From positions 1 through 8,249 of the forward strand of contig CANFFZ010000093.1 of NCBI GenBank assembly GCA_947446155.1: 8,249 nucleotides of DNA. Direction: 5' to 3'. The notes beneath the pieces were generated by a model that saw only the letters and a program-made list of their open reading frames with translations, made no database searches and was not told the DNA's origin. The stretch is from Chloroflexota bacterium. GTDB lineage: Bacteria; Chloroflexota; Dehalococcoidia; UBA2979. Positions 1-8,249 of the stretch are shown here, piece by piece (position 1 is the stretch's first letter; every line of letters starts with the position of its first letter). Position numbers and translations under genes: made by a program.

Positions 1-1
1 G

Positions 2-610
2 ACCGGCGAGGACGGCGCCTCCGCGCAGTCCATCGAGGACCTCGCACTGTTCTCGTCACTGCTGAACTTCAGCGTGGTGGTGCCCGCCGACATCGTCGAG
101 GCGGAAGCGATCATCGATGCCGCCGTCGCGAACGAAGGGCCGTGGTACATCCGTACAGGTCGCCCGAAGTTGCCCGTGGTCTACACCGAGGGTCATCGGT
201 TCCGCCTCGGCAAGGCCGACATGCTGCGCGATGGGGGCGACCTGACAATCGTCGCCTGCGGCCTGCTGGTGGAGCGCAGCCTGCGCGCCGCCGAGGCACT
301 CGCGAGGGACGGCATCCAGGCGCGCGTGCTGAATATGGCGACCATCCGCCCGCTCGACGTCGAAGCCCTCGAGGCCGCCGCGCGCGAGACTGGCGCGATC
401 CTGGTCGCCGAGGAGCACCTGGTGCACTCCGGCCTCGGAGCGATGTGCGCGCAGGCGCTAGCCACACGTCACCCGGTGCCGATGGAATTCGTGGGCGTGC
501 AGAACCGCTACGGCGAGTCAGGCACGTGGGACGAAGTCCTCGACATCATGGGGTTGAACGCCGCCGGTGTAGCCGAAGCCGCGAAGCGCCTGCTCGCCCG
601 CAAGCGCTAG
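2..610 (+). CDS. tkt: Transketolase, C-terminal part (5' end outside window)
   Basis: Transketolase moves two-carbon ketol units between sugar phosphates in the cytosolic pentose phosphate pathway, using thiamine diphosphate. The visible 202 residues are open from the left edge, so the gene starts upstream. They begin inside the pyrimidine-binding domain at a GEDG motif (residues 2-5), followed by SIEDLALF, VVVPAD, and the sugar-phosphate loop YIRTGRP (49-55). A transketolase C-terminal domain follows (about 75-195), with VLNMATIRPLD and a late RYGESG motif. The sequence pattern resembles human transketolase and bacterial split transketolases more than the E. coli enzyme. I cannot tell whether this is the C-terminal subunit of a two-gene enzyme or the end of a single chain. 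The residue equivalent to yeast His481 is alanine here (residue 9). It ends in TAG, 10 bp from the stop of the convergent gene. Confidence 0.93.
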   Translation, partial: TGEDGASAQSIEDLALFSSLLNFSVVVPADIVEAEAIIDAAVANEGPWYIRTGRPKLPVVYTEGHRFRLGKADMLRDGGDLTIVACGLLVERSLRAAEALARDGIQARVLNMATIRPLDVEALEAAARETGAILVAEEHLVHSGLGAMCAQALATRHPVPMEFVGVQNRYGESGTWDEVLDIMGLNAAGVAEAAKRLLARKR

Positions 611-624
611 GGCTCGCGCCCTAG
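607..624. terminator. Perfect palindrome between convergent genes, possible bidirectional terminator
   Basis: CTAGGGC (607-613), loop TCGC, GCCCTAG (618-624): a 7-bp perfect stem with a 4-base loop. The transketolase stop (608-610) lies in the left arm, and the stop of the opposite gene (621-623) lies at the mirror position in the right arm. The hairpin therefore forms in either transcript. There is no T-run on either side, so it is not a classical intrinsic terminator; a U-less terminator or an mRNA 3'-end stabiliser are the possible roles. Confidence 0.5.
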
Positions 625-938
625 ACCGGAATCTCGTCGTCCGTGTCCTCATCGTCGTCGGCGTCTTCAGCGAAGACGCCGAGGTCTTCGCCACGCCAGA
701 CGGAGACGACCACGTCCTCGCGGTACTCGTCGGCGGTGGAGACGAGGCGCTCGTCGATGGCGGCGAGGAGGTCCTCGATCTCGTCTTCGGCGATGTACGG
801 GTGGACCACGAGGGTGCCGTAGGTCTTCGCGTTCGTGAAGTGCAGGTCGACGCGGCCGACGGGGCGGTCGAGCGTCTCGATCACCCACTGCTCCGAGTGC
901 GGGGTGCGGGCGACGCGTTCGAAGCGGTAGTCAAGCAT
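621..938 (-). CDS. Small acidic protein of unknown function, last gene of the proBA operon
   Basis: I do not recognise this 105-residue protein. The ATG at 938 is chosen because GGAGG lies 5 bases upstream; the frame stays open further back only by running into the end of proA. The body (residues 1-85) looks like a compact alpha/beta fold. An N-terminal LDYRFERV strand leads to RPVGRVDLHFTNAKTYGTLV (strands), then a charged helix EDEIEDLLAAIDERLV, then a strand VVVSVWRGEDLGVF. The last 15 or so residues are an Asp/Glu tail ending DEIPV. There is no signal peptide or membrane segment, so it is probably cytosolic. It starts 13 bp after the proA stop, which indicates co-transcription with proBA and perhaps translational coupling. 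The family assignment is open; a role in proline synthesis would be guilt by association only. Confidence 0.8.
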   Translation of the reverse strand: MLDYRFERVARTPHSEQWVIETLDRPVGRVDLHFTNAKTYGTLVVHPYIAEDEIEDLLAAIDERLVSTADEYREDVVVSVWRGEDLGVFAEDADDDEDTDDEIPV

Positions 939-949
939 CGGAGCCTCCG
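939..949 (-). promoter_or_regulatory. Shine-Dalgarno inside a small palindrome, upstream of the 105-residue gene
   Basis: Read on the minus strand, the bases before the ATG are CGGAGGCTCCG. GGAGG is a good ribosome binding site at 5-base spacing, and it fixes the start at 938. The same 11 bases are self-complementary (CGGA/TCCG around GGC), so a small hairpin could hide the site unless ribosomes finishing proA open it. The hairpin is short, and the coupling role is inferred. Confidence 0.5.
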
Positions 950-951
950 GG

Positions 952-2208
952 CTAGCCTCGCGTCTGGCCCGTGCCGAGGACGATCCACTTGTACGAGGTG
1001 AGTTCGCGCAGGCCCATGGGACCACGGGCGTGCATCTTCTGCGTCGAAATGCCGACCTCGCAGCCGAGGCCGAACTGGCCGCCGTCGTTGAAGTAGGTCG
1101 AGGCGTTCACGAACACCGCCGCGGCGTCCGCCGTCTTCAGGAACTGCTGCGAGGACGACCACGAGTCAGTCACGATCGCCTCGGAGTGGCCCGAGCCGTG
1201 TACGGCGATGTGGTCGAGTGCCTCGTCCAGCGAGCCGACGATGCGCACCGAGCAGTCGAGGGAGAGCCACTCGCGGTCGTAGTCCTCGGGTGTCACGGGC
1301 ACGCCAGCGACCAGGCGCGCGGCGCGGTCATCGACGTGCAGCGTCACGCCTCGCGAGCCGAGTGCGCCGGCGATCTGCGGGAGGAACGTCTCCGCGATGC
1401 CAGCGTGGACGAGCAGGGTGTCCATCGCGTTGCAGACCGAGGGCCGCACGGTCTTGGCGTCGATCACGATCCGCTCCGCCATATCGAGATCCGCGTCCAC
1501 ATCGATGTACGTGTGGCAGACGCCGATGCCGCCGGCGACCACGGGCATCGTCGCCTCATCGCGCACGCGGCGGATGAGGTCGGCGCCGCCGCGCGGCACC
1601 ATCAGGTCGATGTACTCGTGGGCGGTGAGCAGCGCGCCGACTTCTTCGCGGTCGGTGGAGTCGATGAACTGCACGGCGTCCTCGGGCAGGCCGGCGGCAG
1701 CAGTCTCTCGGCGCACGATCTCGGCGAGGATCTGCGAGGAGCCGTGCGCGTCGGTGCCAGAGCGCAAGACGACGGCGTTCCCCGACTTCAGGCAGATAAC
1801 AGCGATGTCCACGGTGACGTTGGGGCGCGACTCATAGACCGTGGCGACGACACCCAGGGGCACGCGCATCTTCCCGATCTGGAGCCCGTTCGGGCGCGTC
1901 GTCATCTCCTCGATGCTGCCGAGGGGGTCGGGCAGCGCGGCGACGGCACGCGTGTCGCGCGCGATGCCGGCGATGCGTGCCTCGGTGAGGACCATGCGGT
2001 CGATGAAGGCGTCCGTGATCCCCTTCGCGCGGGCACGCTCCACCTCGGGCGCGTTCACGGCGAGGATGCGGGCGCTCTCCCGTTCGAGGGCGTCTGCGAT
2101 GCCTCGGAGAGCGGCGTTGCGCTGGTCAGCGGAGGCGGTGGCGAGCCCTCGGCTGGCGGTGCGGGCGCGGCGGGCCTTCTCGACGGCCTCGGTCATGGTG
2201 GCGGTCAT
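952..2208 (-). CDS. proA: Gamma-glutamyl phosphate reductase (glutamate-5-semialdehyde dehydrogenase)
   Basis: ProA reduces gamma-glutamyl phosphate with NADPH to glutamate-5-semialdehyde, the second step of proline synthesis, taking its unstable substrate from ProB. The protein is 418 residues, normal for the family. Visible hallmarks are the nucleotide-binding stretch GNAVVLRSGTDAHGSSQ (143-159), VPRGG (204-208), and the catalytic cysteine Cys259 in TVRPSVCNAMDTLLVH. The C-terminal signature contains DGGQFGLGCEVGIST and KMHARGPMGL. The ATG at 2208 is preferred because GGGAG lies 7 bases upstream. A second ATG four codons later (2196) has no ribosome binding site, and the upstream frame to 2322 is unlike any ProA and overlaps the end of proB. 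It sits 64 bp after proB and 13 bp before the small acidic gene on the same strand. Identification is firm. Confidence 0.97.
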   Translation of the reverse strand: MTATMTEAVEKARRARTASRGLATASADQRNAALRGIADALERESARILAVNAPEVERARAKGITDAFIDRMVLTEARIAGIARDTRAVAALPDPLGSIEEMTTRPNGLQIGKMRVPLGVVATVYESRPNVTVDIAVICLKSGNAVVLRSGTDAHGSSQILAEIVRRETAAAGLPEDAVQFIDSTDREEVGALLTAHEYIDLMVPRGGADLIRRVRDEATMPVVAGGIGVCHTYIDVDADLDMAERIVIDAKTVRPSVCNAMDTLLVHAGIAETFLPQIAGALGSRGVTLHVDDRAARLVAGVPVTPEDYDREWLSLDCSVRIVGSLDEALDHIAVHGSGHSEAIVTDSWSSSQQFLKTADAAAVFVNASTYFNDGGQFGLGCEVGISTQKMHARGPMGLRELTSYKWIVLGTGQTRG

Positions 2209-2242
2209 GCTGGTACTCCCACGGGATGGCTCTAGGGAGACA

Positions 2243-2260
2243 GGATACGCGGGATACGCC
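2243..2260. repeat. Two-copy 9-bp tandem repeat in the proB-proA gap
   Basis: GGATACGCG is followed directly by GGATACGCC (2243-2251, 2252-2260), differing only in the last base. It lies in the 64-bp spacer between the proB stop and the proA start, flanked by a weak TAGGG/CCCTA pair (2233-2237, 2259-2263). No terminator-like hairpin with a T-run is present, consistent with transcription running from proB into proA. No function can be assigned. Confidence 0.4.
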
Positions 2261-2272
2261 CTAACCCGCCCC

Positions 2273-3445
2273 TTACACCAACACCAGGTTGTTGCGGTGG
2301 ATGACTTCCTCGCCGAACTCATAGCCGAGGAGGTCCGCGATCTGGGCGGACTGCTTGCCGGCGATGCGGGCGACCTCGTCGCTCGCGTAGTTGGCGGTGC
2401 CGGAGGCCAGGTGGCGGCCCTCGGCGGTCACGACCTGCACGACGTCGCCGCGCTGGAACGTCCCCTCGCAGCGCAGCACGCCCGCGGGGAGCAGCGAGTT
2501 GCCCCCGCGCAGGAGGGCGCCCGCCGCACCCGCGTCCACGACGATGCGGCCACGCGCCTGCAGGCCAGATAGCAGGTAGCGACGCCGGCTCTCCGTGCGG
2601 TCGCCTGCCGGGAGAAAGTGCGTACCGACGGGCTCGCCTGCGGCGGCGCGTAGCACGATGTCGCGCGCGCGGCCGTCCGCGATCACTACGTGCGTGCCAC
2701 TGCCCGTCGCGATGCGTGCGGCCTGCACCTTCGTCGTCATGCCGCCGGTACCGCGCGCGCCGGCGCCGCCGGCCGCTGCCGCCTCGATCGCGTCGTCGAT
2801 GCGCTCGACGCTCTCGATGAGGCGGGCGTTCGGGTCACGTCGGGGGTCGGCGGTGTAGAGGCCCGCGATGTCCGTGAGCAGGAGCAGCAGATCGGCGTCG
2901 ACGAGGTTGGCGACCTGCGCCGACAGGTTGTCGTTGTCGCCGATGCGGGCGTCCTGCAGTTCCTCGACGGAGACGACGTCGTTCTCGTTGATCACCGGCA
3001 CGACGCCGAGGTCGAGCATGGCGAGCAGCGTGTTGCGTGCGTTGAGGTAGCCGAGGCGGTCCGCTAGGTCAGCGCGCGTGAGCAGCGCCTGCCCCACGGC
3101 GACACCCGCCTCCGCGAAGAGCGCGTCCCAGAGCGCCATCAACCTCGACTGGCCGACGGCTGCCGCGACCTGCCTCGACTGTACGTCGCGGCCCGCGACC
3201 TTCGAAGCGTCCACGTCGCGCAGGGCGGCAATCTCGCGCAGGCGGTGACGTCCGGCAGCGACGGCACCCGAGGTCACGAGGGCGACCTGGGCACCTCGGT
3301 GGACGAGATCGGCGACCTGGGTGGCGATCGCGGCGATGGTGGGCGTGTGAAGGCCCTCCTCGCCACCGGTGAGGACGTTCGAGCCGACCTTCACCACCAC
3401 GCGACGGTGGAGCAGGCGCTGAGGCTGGAGGCGGTCACCGGTCAT
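2273..3445 (-). CDS. proB: Glutamate 5-kinase with C-terminal PUA domain
   Basis: ProB phosphorylates the gamma-carboxyl of glutamate with ATP, the first and usually proline-inhibited step of proline synthesis. The 390-residue protein has an amino-acid-kinase domain (about 14-270). Its landmarks are VVVKVGSNVL (16-25), VTSGAVAAG (57-65), AAVGQSRLMALW, VPVINENDVVSVEE (149-162), IGDNDNLSAQVA (168-179), LTDIAGLY, and the substrate loop GTGGMTTKVQAA (232-243). A PUA domain follows (about 296-375, GRIVVDAGAAGALLRGGNSL onward). It is slightly longer than the 367-residue E. coli enzyme, partly through a charged segment around residues 68-92. The ATG at 3445 is supported by GGGGAG about 4 bases upstream. 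It is the first gene of the proB-proA-orf105 unit and is transcribed divergently from the brkB-like gene. It ends in TAA, whereas its neighbours use TAG. Confidence 0.97.
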   Translation of the reverse strand: MTGDRLQPQRLLHRRVVVKVGSNVLTGGEEGLHTPTIAAIATQVADLVHRGAQVALVTSGAVAAGRHRLREIAALRDVDASKVAGRDVQSRQVAAAVGQSRLMALWDALFAEAGVAVGQALLTRADLADRLGYLNARNTLLAMLDLGVVPVINENDVVSVEELQDARIGDNDNLSAQVANLVDADLLLLLTDIAGLYTADPRRDPNARLIESVERIDDAIEAAAAGGAGARGTGGMTTKVQAARIATGSGTHVVIADGRARDIVLRAAAGEPVGTHFLPAGDRTESRRRYLLSGLQARGRIVVDAGAAGALLRGGNSLLPAGVLRCEGTFQRGDVVQVVTAEGRHLASGTANYASDEVARIAGKQSAQIADLLGYEFGEEVIHRNNLVLV

Positions 3446-3505
3446 GTCTCTCCCCGTACAGGTGACTAGAATAGAGACGTGAGGGCTGAGGTCGAGGAGT
3501 CCGGT
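3446..3505. promoter_or_regulatory. Divergent promoter region between proB and the brkB-like gene
   Basis: This 60-bp spacer must hold the start signals for both directions, unless transcripts come from inside the genes. TAGAAT (3467-3472) is a five-of-six match to the -10 consensus for the rightward gene. On the other strand the overlapping TATTCT (3473-3468) is a weaker -10 candidate for proB. I find no convincing -35 box on either side. GTCTCT (3446-3451) and AGAGAC (3473-3478) form a 6-bp inverted repeat around the candidate promoter. GAGGAG, 6 bases before the ATG at 3506, is the ribosome binding site for the rightward gene. The assignment rests on position and on hexamer matches only. 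Confidence 0.45.
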
Positions 3506-4552
3506 ATGGCTCAGCCCGTTGCCACACCCTCCCCGGCACCTCCTGCCACCTCGCCAATGGCCGAGGCCAATACCCCGGGAATCTCGCTCCGCCTCGTCCC
3601 TCGGCTGCTCGGGCGCGCGCTGGTGGCGTTCGTCCTCGACCGTGGGTCGCAGATGGCCGCCGCGATGTCCTACTACGCGCTGTTCTCCCTGTTCCCGCTC
3701 ACCCTGCTCGCCGTCTCGATCTTCGGCATCGTGCTGCGCGACCAGCCGTTCCAGGACCGCATGCTGGCGGCCATCCTCGAAGTCCTCCCGATCGAGGACG
3801 AGACGATCGCCGACGCCCTGCGTGGCGCCGCCAACCTCGGCCCCACGCTCACGCTGGTGTCCGCGCTCGCCTCGTTGTGGACGGCGGCTGCCCTGTCCGC
3901 GTCACTGCGGAGCGCGCTCAACGTCGTGTTCACCACCGAGCAGGGGCGCCCCTACCTCCGAAGCAAGGCGCTCGACTTCTTGCTCTTGCCCGTGCTTGGC
4001 CTGCCATTCATCGGCGGTGTCGCCCTCACCACGGCGTGGCGGGTCATGGTCCGTGAGGCGAGCGATCGCTGGGAGTTCCTCCATGGGTGGCTCGGGCTCG
4101 TCTGGTGGACGGGTTTCCTCGCGATCCCGGCCGCGCTGATGTTCCTCGCCTTCCTGCTGACGTTCTGGCTGCTACCCAACCAGCGGCTCGCGCTGCGCTA
4201 CCTCTGGCCGGGCGCCCTCGTGGCCGCCCTGCTGTTCGAGGCCCTGAAGCAGGCGTTCGCGTTCTACGTCCACGGCCTCGCGACCTTCGACGTGGTTTAT
4301 GGGCCGCTGTCGTCCGTGATCCTGCTGCTCTTCTGGGTCTACCTCACGGCGACCATCGTGGTGTTTGGCGCGGAGGTCAGCGCCGCCCTCCCCGGCATCA
4401 ACGAGGGCGGCCCCGGCGCCGGCGACTGGAAGCGTTCGACGTGGACCTTCGTGCGCGGCCTCGCGCTCGCCCCGGAGAACGAGACACGCCGGGCCGACCG
4501 TGCGGCGGCCGCTGACGCGCGTGCCGAGCGTCGGAACGAACGCCGCCCGTAG
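3506..4552 (+). CDS. YihY/virulence factor BrkB family inner-membrane protein
   Basis: This is a 348-residue polytopic membrane protein of the YihY/BrkB (formerly 'ribonuclease BN') family, whose molecular function is not settled; some members are described as transporters or in serum resistance. The family signature is clear: AAAMSYYALFSLFPLTLL (51-68) begins the first membrane segment. About five more hydrophobic segments follow (near 112-135, 157-178, 198-222, 235-255, 265-290), ending with YGPLSSVILLLFWVYLTATI (265-284) and FGAE. Before the core is a Pro/Ala/Ser-rich N-terminus (about 1-30). The last 35 residues are charged and Arg/Glu-rich, presumably cytosolic. The ATG at 3506 is chosen for its GAGGAG site. 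An in-frame GTG at 3479 would add nine residues and sits 7 bases after a -10-like TAGAAT, so a leaderless start there is possible. It is not the tRNA-processing nuclease that once shared the name. Confidence 0.92.
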   Translation: MAQPVATPSPAPPATSPMAEANTPGISLRLVPRLLGRALVAFVLDRGSQMAAAMSYYALFSLFPLTLLAVSIFGIVLRDQPFQDRMLAAILEVLPIEDETIADALRGAANLGPTLTLVSALASLWTAAALSASLRSALNVVFTTEQGRPYLRSKALDFLLLPVLGLPFIGGVALTTAWRVMVREASDRWEFLHGWLGLVWWTGFLAIPAALMFLAFLLTFWLLPNQRLALRYLWPGALVAALLFEALKQAFAFYVHGLATFDVVYGPLSSVILLLFWVYLTATIVVFGAEVSAALPGINEGGPGAGDWKRSTWTFVRGLALAPENETRRADRAAAADARAERRNERRP

Positions 4553-4565
4553 TCAGCGGAGCGGC
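4542..4565. terminator. GC-rich hairpin at the brkB-lipoprotein convergent junction
   Basis: GCCGC (4542-4546) pairs with GCGGC (4561-4565), and CCG (4547-4549) pairs with CGG (4557-4559), leaving one bulged A (4560) and a 7-base loop. The brkB-like stop (4550-4552) lies in the loop. No T-run follows on either strand. Such stems arise readily in GC-rich DNA, so a terminator role is tentative; convergent placement is the main support. Confidence 0.33.
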
Positions 4566-4682
4566 CTACTTCAGCACGATGTCCACACTCGCCTCAGCGA
4601 CACGCGCGCCGTCGCGCGGGCTCTCGAAGTGTGCGATCACGCGTGCGTTCGAGGGCTGCCCCGCCGGGATGTTAAGCACCGC
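4566..4682 (-). pseudogene. Stranded 3' end of the lipoprotein gene beyond an in-frame TAG
   Basis: Directly after the TAG, in the same frame, come 38 open codons ending in a second TAG (4568-4566). They read AVLNIPAGQPSNARVI, then HFESPRDGARV, then ASVDIVLK. This fits the last strands of a Gmad2-like domain, including the SPxDG turn and the final alternating hydrophobic strand, and would bring the protein to 206 residues. There is no ribosome binding site or start codon at its head, so it is the severed tail of the gene rather than a gene of its own. The junction reads GFW-TAG-AVL; one C-to-T change from CAG (Gln) would explain it. The remnant has no other damage, so the change is recent, a sequence error, or tolerated by readthrough. 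Confidence 0.75.
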
Positions 4683-5186
4683 CTACCAGAAGCCCGGCAT
4701 CCCGGAGTCCGGTGCAACGTACGTGACCGGCATCTGGACGAGCGTGCTGCCCGCCAGGACGCCCGAAGCGTTCACCAGCCGCACCTCCACGACCACGTTG
4801 TTCTCGAACGAACCGCCCGCGTAACCACGCACGGTGAGCACGCTGCCCCGGTTCACGGTGGCCCCAGCCTTCGGCTCTTCGAAGCAGACGAACGGCCTCG
4901 TCACCTGCTTCGCCCACGGAAAGGTCGAGGCGCATGAGGCCGCGTACCCAGCGGGTGGCGTCGGGCCCGCCGGCGCGGTCGGGAACGCTGTTGGCGTCTG
5001 TGTGGCCGTCGCTGTCGGACTCGTGGTAGCGGTCGCGGATGCAGTGGGTGGCAGCGGCGCAGTCGCGATCACGCTCGCGCTCGCCGTGGGCGACGGCGTC
5101 GGAGTAGGCGTCGGCTCCTCGTTATCACAGGCGATGAGCAGCATGGTCGCAATCACGGGCACGGCGAGGCGAAAAATTGAGTGCAT
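4683..5186 (-). CDS. Secreted lipoprotein with Thr/Pro-rich stalk and truncated Gmad2-like domain
   Basis: As it stands the frame encodes 167 residues. The N-terminus is a lipoprotein signal: positively charged start, hydrophobic core, and lipobox LIAC with the lipidated Cys at residue 20, so it is exported and membrane-anchored. Residues 25-78 (DNA 5114-4953) are a low-complexity Thr/Pro/Ala/Ser stalk. A Cys85/Cys101 pair follows; a disulfide is possible. From about residue 100 the sequence (FEEPKAGATV, VLTVRGYAGGSFENNV, VRLVNASGVLAG, GMPGFW) resembles the start of a Gmad2 immunoglobulin-like domain, known from spore-germination and surface lipoproteins. The frame stops at TAG (4685-4683) in mid-domain, and the missing end is encoded just downstream. 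The start has only a weak, distant GGGAG. The gene lies 63 bp after ileS on the same strand with no clear terminator between, so it may be co-transcribed. No specific function is assigned. Confidence 0.8.
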   Translation of the reverse strand: MHSIFRLAVPVIATMLLIACDNEEPTPTPTPSPTASASVIATAPLPPTASATATTSPTATATQTPTAFPTAPAGPTPPAGYAASCASTFPWAKQVTRPFVCFEEPKAGATVNRGSVLTVRGYAGGSFENNVVVEVRLVNASGVLAGSTLVQMPVTYVAPDSGMPGFW

Positions 5187-5249
5187 ACAGAGGAAACGCT
5201 CCCGGGCGCCTCAGTGTTCCCTCACGAATCCGTGTCAGGTCGGGGGCGC

Positions 5250-8249
<3,000 letters not shown>

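Noticed and set aside
1030..2235. A 401-codon + strand open frame opposite proA
   Set aside because: It is the antisense shadow of a clear ProA. Composition is skewed to Arg, Gly, His, Asp and Val, with no recognisable domain; this is common opposite GC-rich genes.
2209..2322. An N-terminal extension of proA to 2322
   Set aside because: The extra 38 residues overlap the end of proB, match nothing in ProA, and lack a ribosome binding site, whereas ATG 2208 has GGGAG at 7 bases.
1841..2572. A 243-codon + strand open frame spanning the proA start and proB end
   Set aside because: It crosses two firmly identified genes in antisense and has no coherent domain pattern.
3519..4139. A 206-codon + strand frame inside the brkB-like gene, and a similar one at 4087-4515
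   Set aside because: Arg/Ser/Pro-rich out-of-frame translations of the same strand, while the brkB frame carries all the family motifs and membrane segments.
4683..4685. Genome-wide reading of TAG as an amino acid (pyrrolysine or amber suppression)
   Set aside because: Five other genes in the window end in TAG at expected protein lengths, so general recoding would extend them all. Only site-specific readthrough remains possible.
5187..5249. A possible terminator between ileS and the lipoprotein gene
   Set aside because: CCCGGG and CACG/CGTG pairs occur, but the first has no room for a loop, the second is only 4 bp, and no T-run follows. The spacer looks like a plain operon gap.

Overview
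The window is about 8.2 kb of high-GC bacterial DNA with strong G/C bias at third codon positions. It is densely packed and mostly housekeeping. The organism is probably a Chloroflexota-type or similar high-GC bacterium. The hints are a transketolase C-terminal half of the split or human-like type, a eukaryote-like (type 2) isoleucyl-tRNA synthetase, and a lipoprotein with a long Thr/Pro/Ala/Ser stalk before a Gmad2-like beta domain. This placement is an inference from gene style, not from a marker gene.

Layout from left to right. (1) The 3' end of a transketolase gene on the + strand (to 610) converges on a minus-strand operon; a perfect 18-bp palindrome at the junction contains both stop codons. 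(2) The minus-strand operon runs proB (3445-2273), proA (2208-952), then a small unrecognised acidic 105-residue protein (938-621). ProB and ProA carry out the first two committed steps of proline synthesis from glutamate. (3) A 60-bp divergent control region (3446-3505) separates proB from a + strand YihY/BrkB-family membrane protein gene (3506-4552). (4) That gene converges, through another GC hairpin, on a minus-strand lipoprotein gene. The lipoprotein frame is cut by a TAG at 4685-4683, yet 38 further codons (to 4569) complete the domain before a second TAG. (5) From 5250 to the right edge is ileS on the minus strand, lacking roughly its first hundred residues.

No stretch over 300 bases lacks a gene. 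I see no rRNA, tRNA, CRISPR array, insertion sequence, integrase or phage gene, and no defence or other novel multigene system. The most notable single observation is the in-frame amber codon in the Gmad2-like lipoprotein. The small proBA-linked gene is the one clearly uncharacterised intact gene. Long open frames antisense to proA, proB, brkB and ileS are by-products of high GC content.
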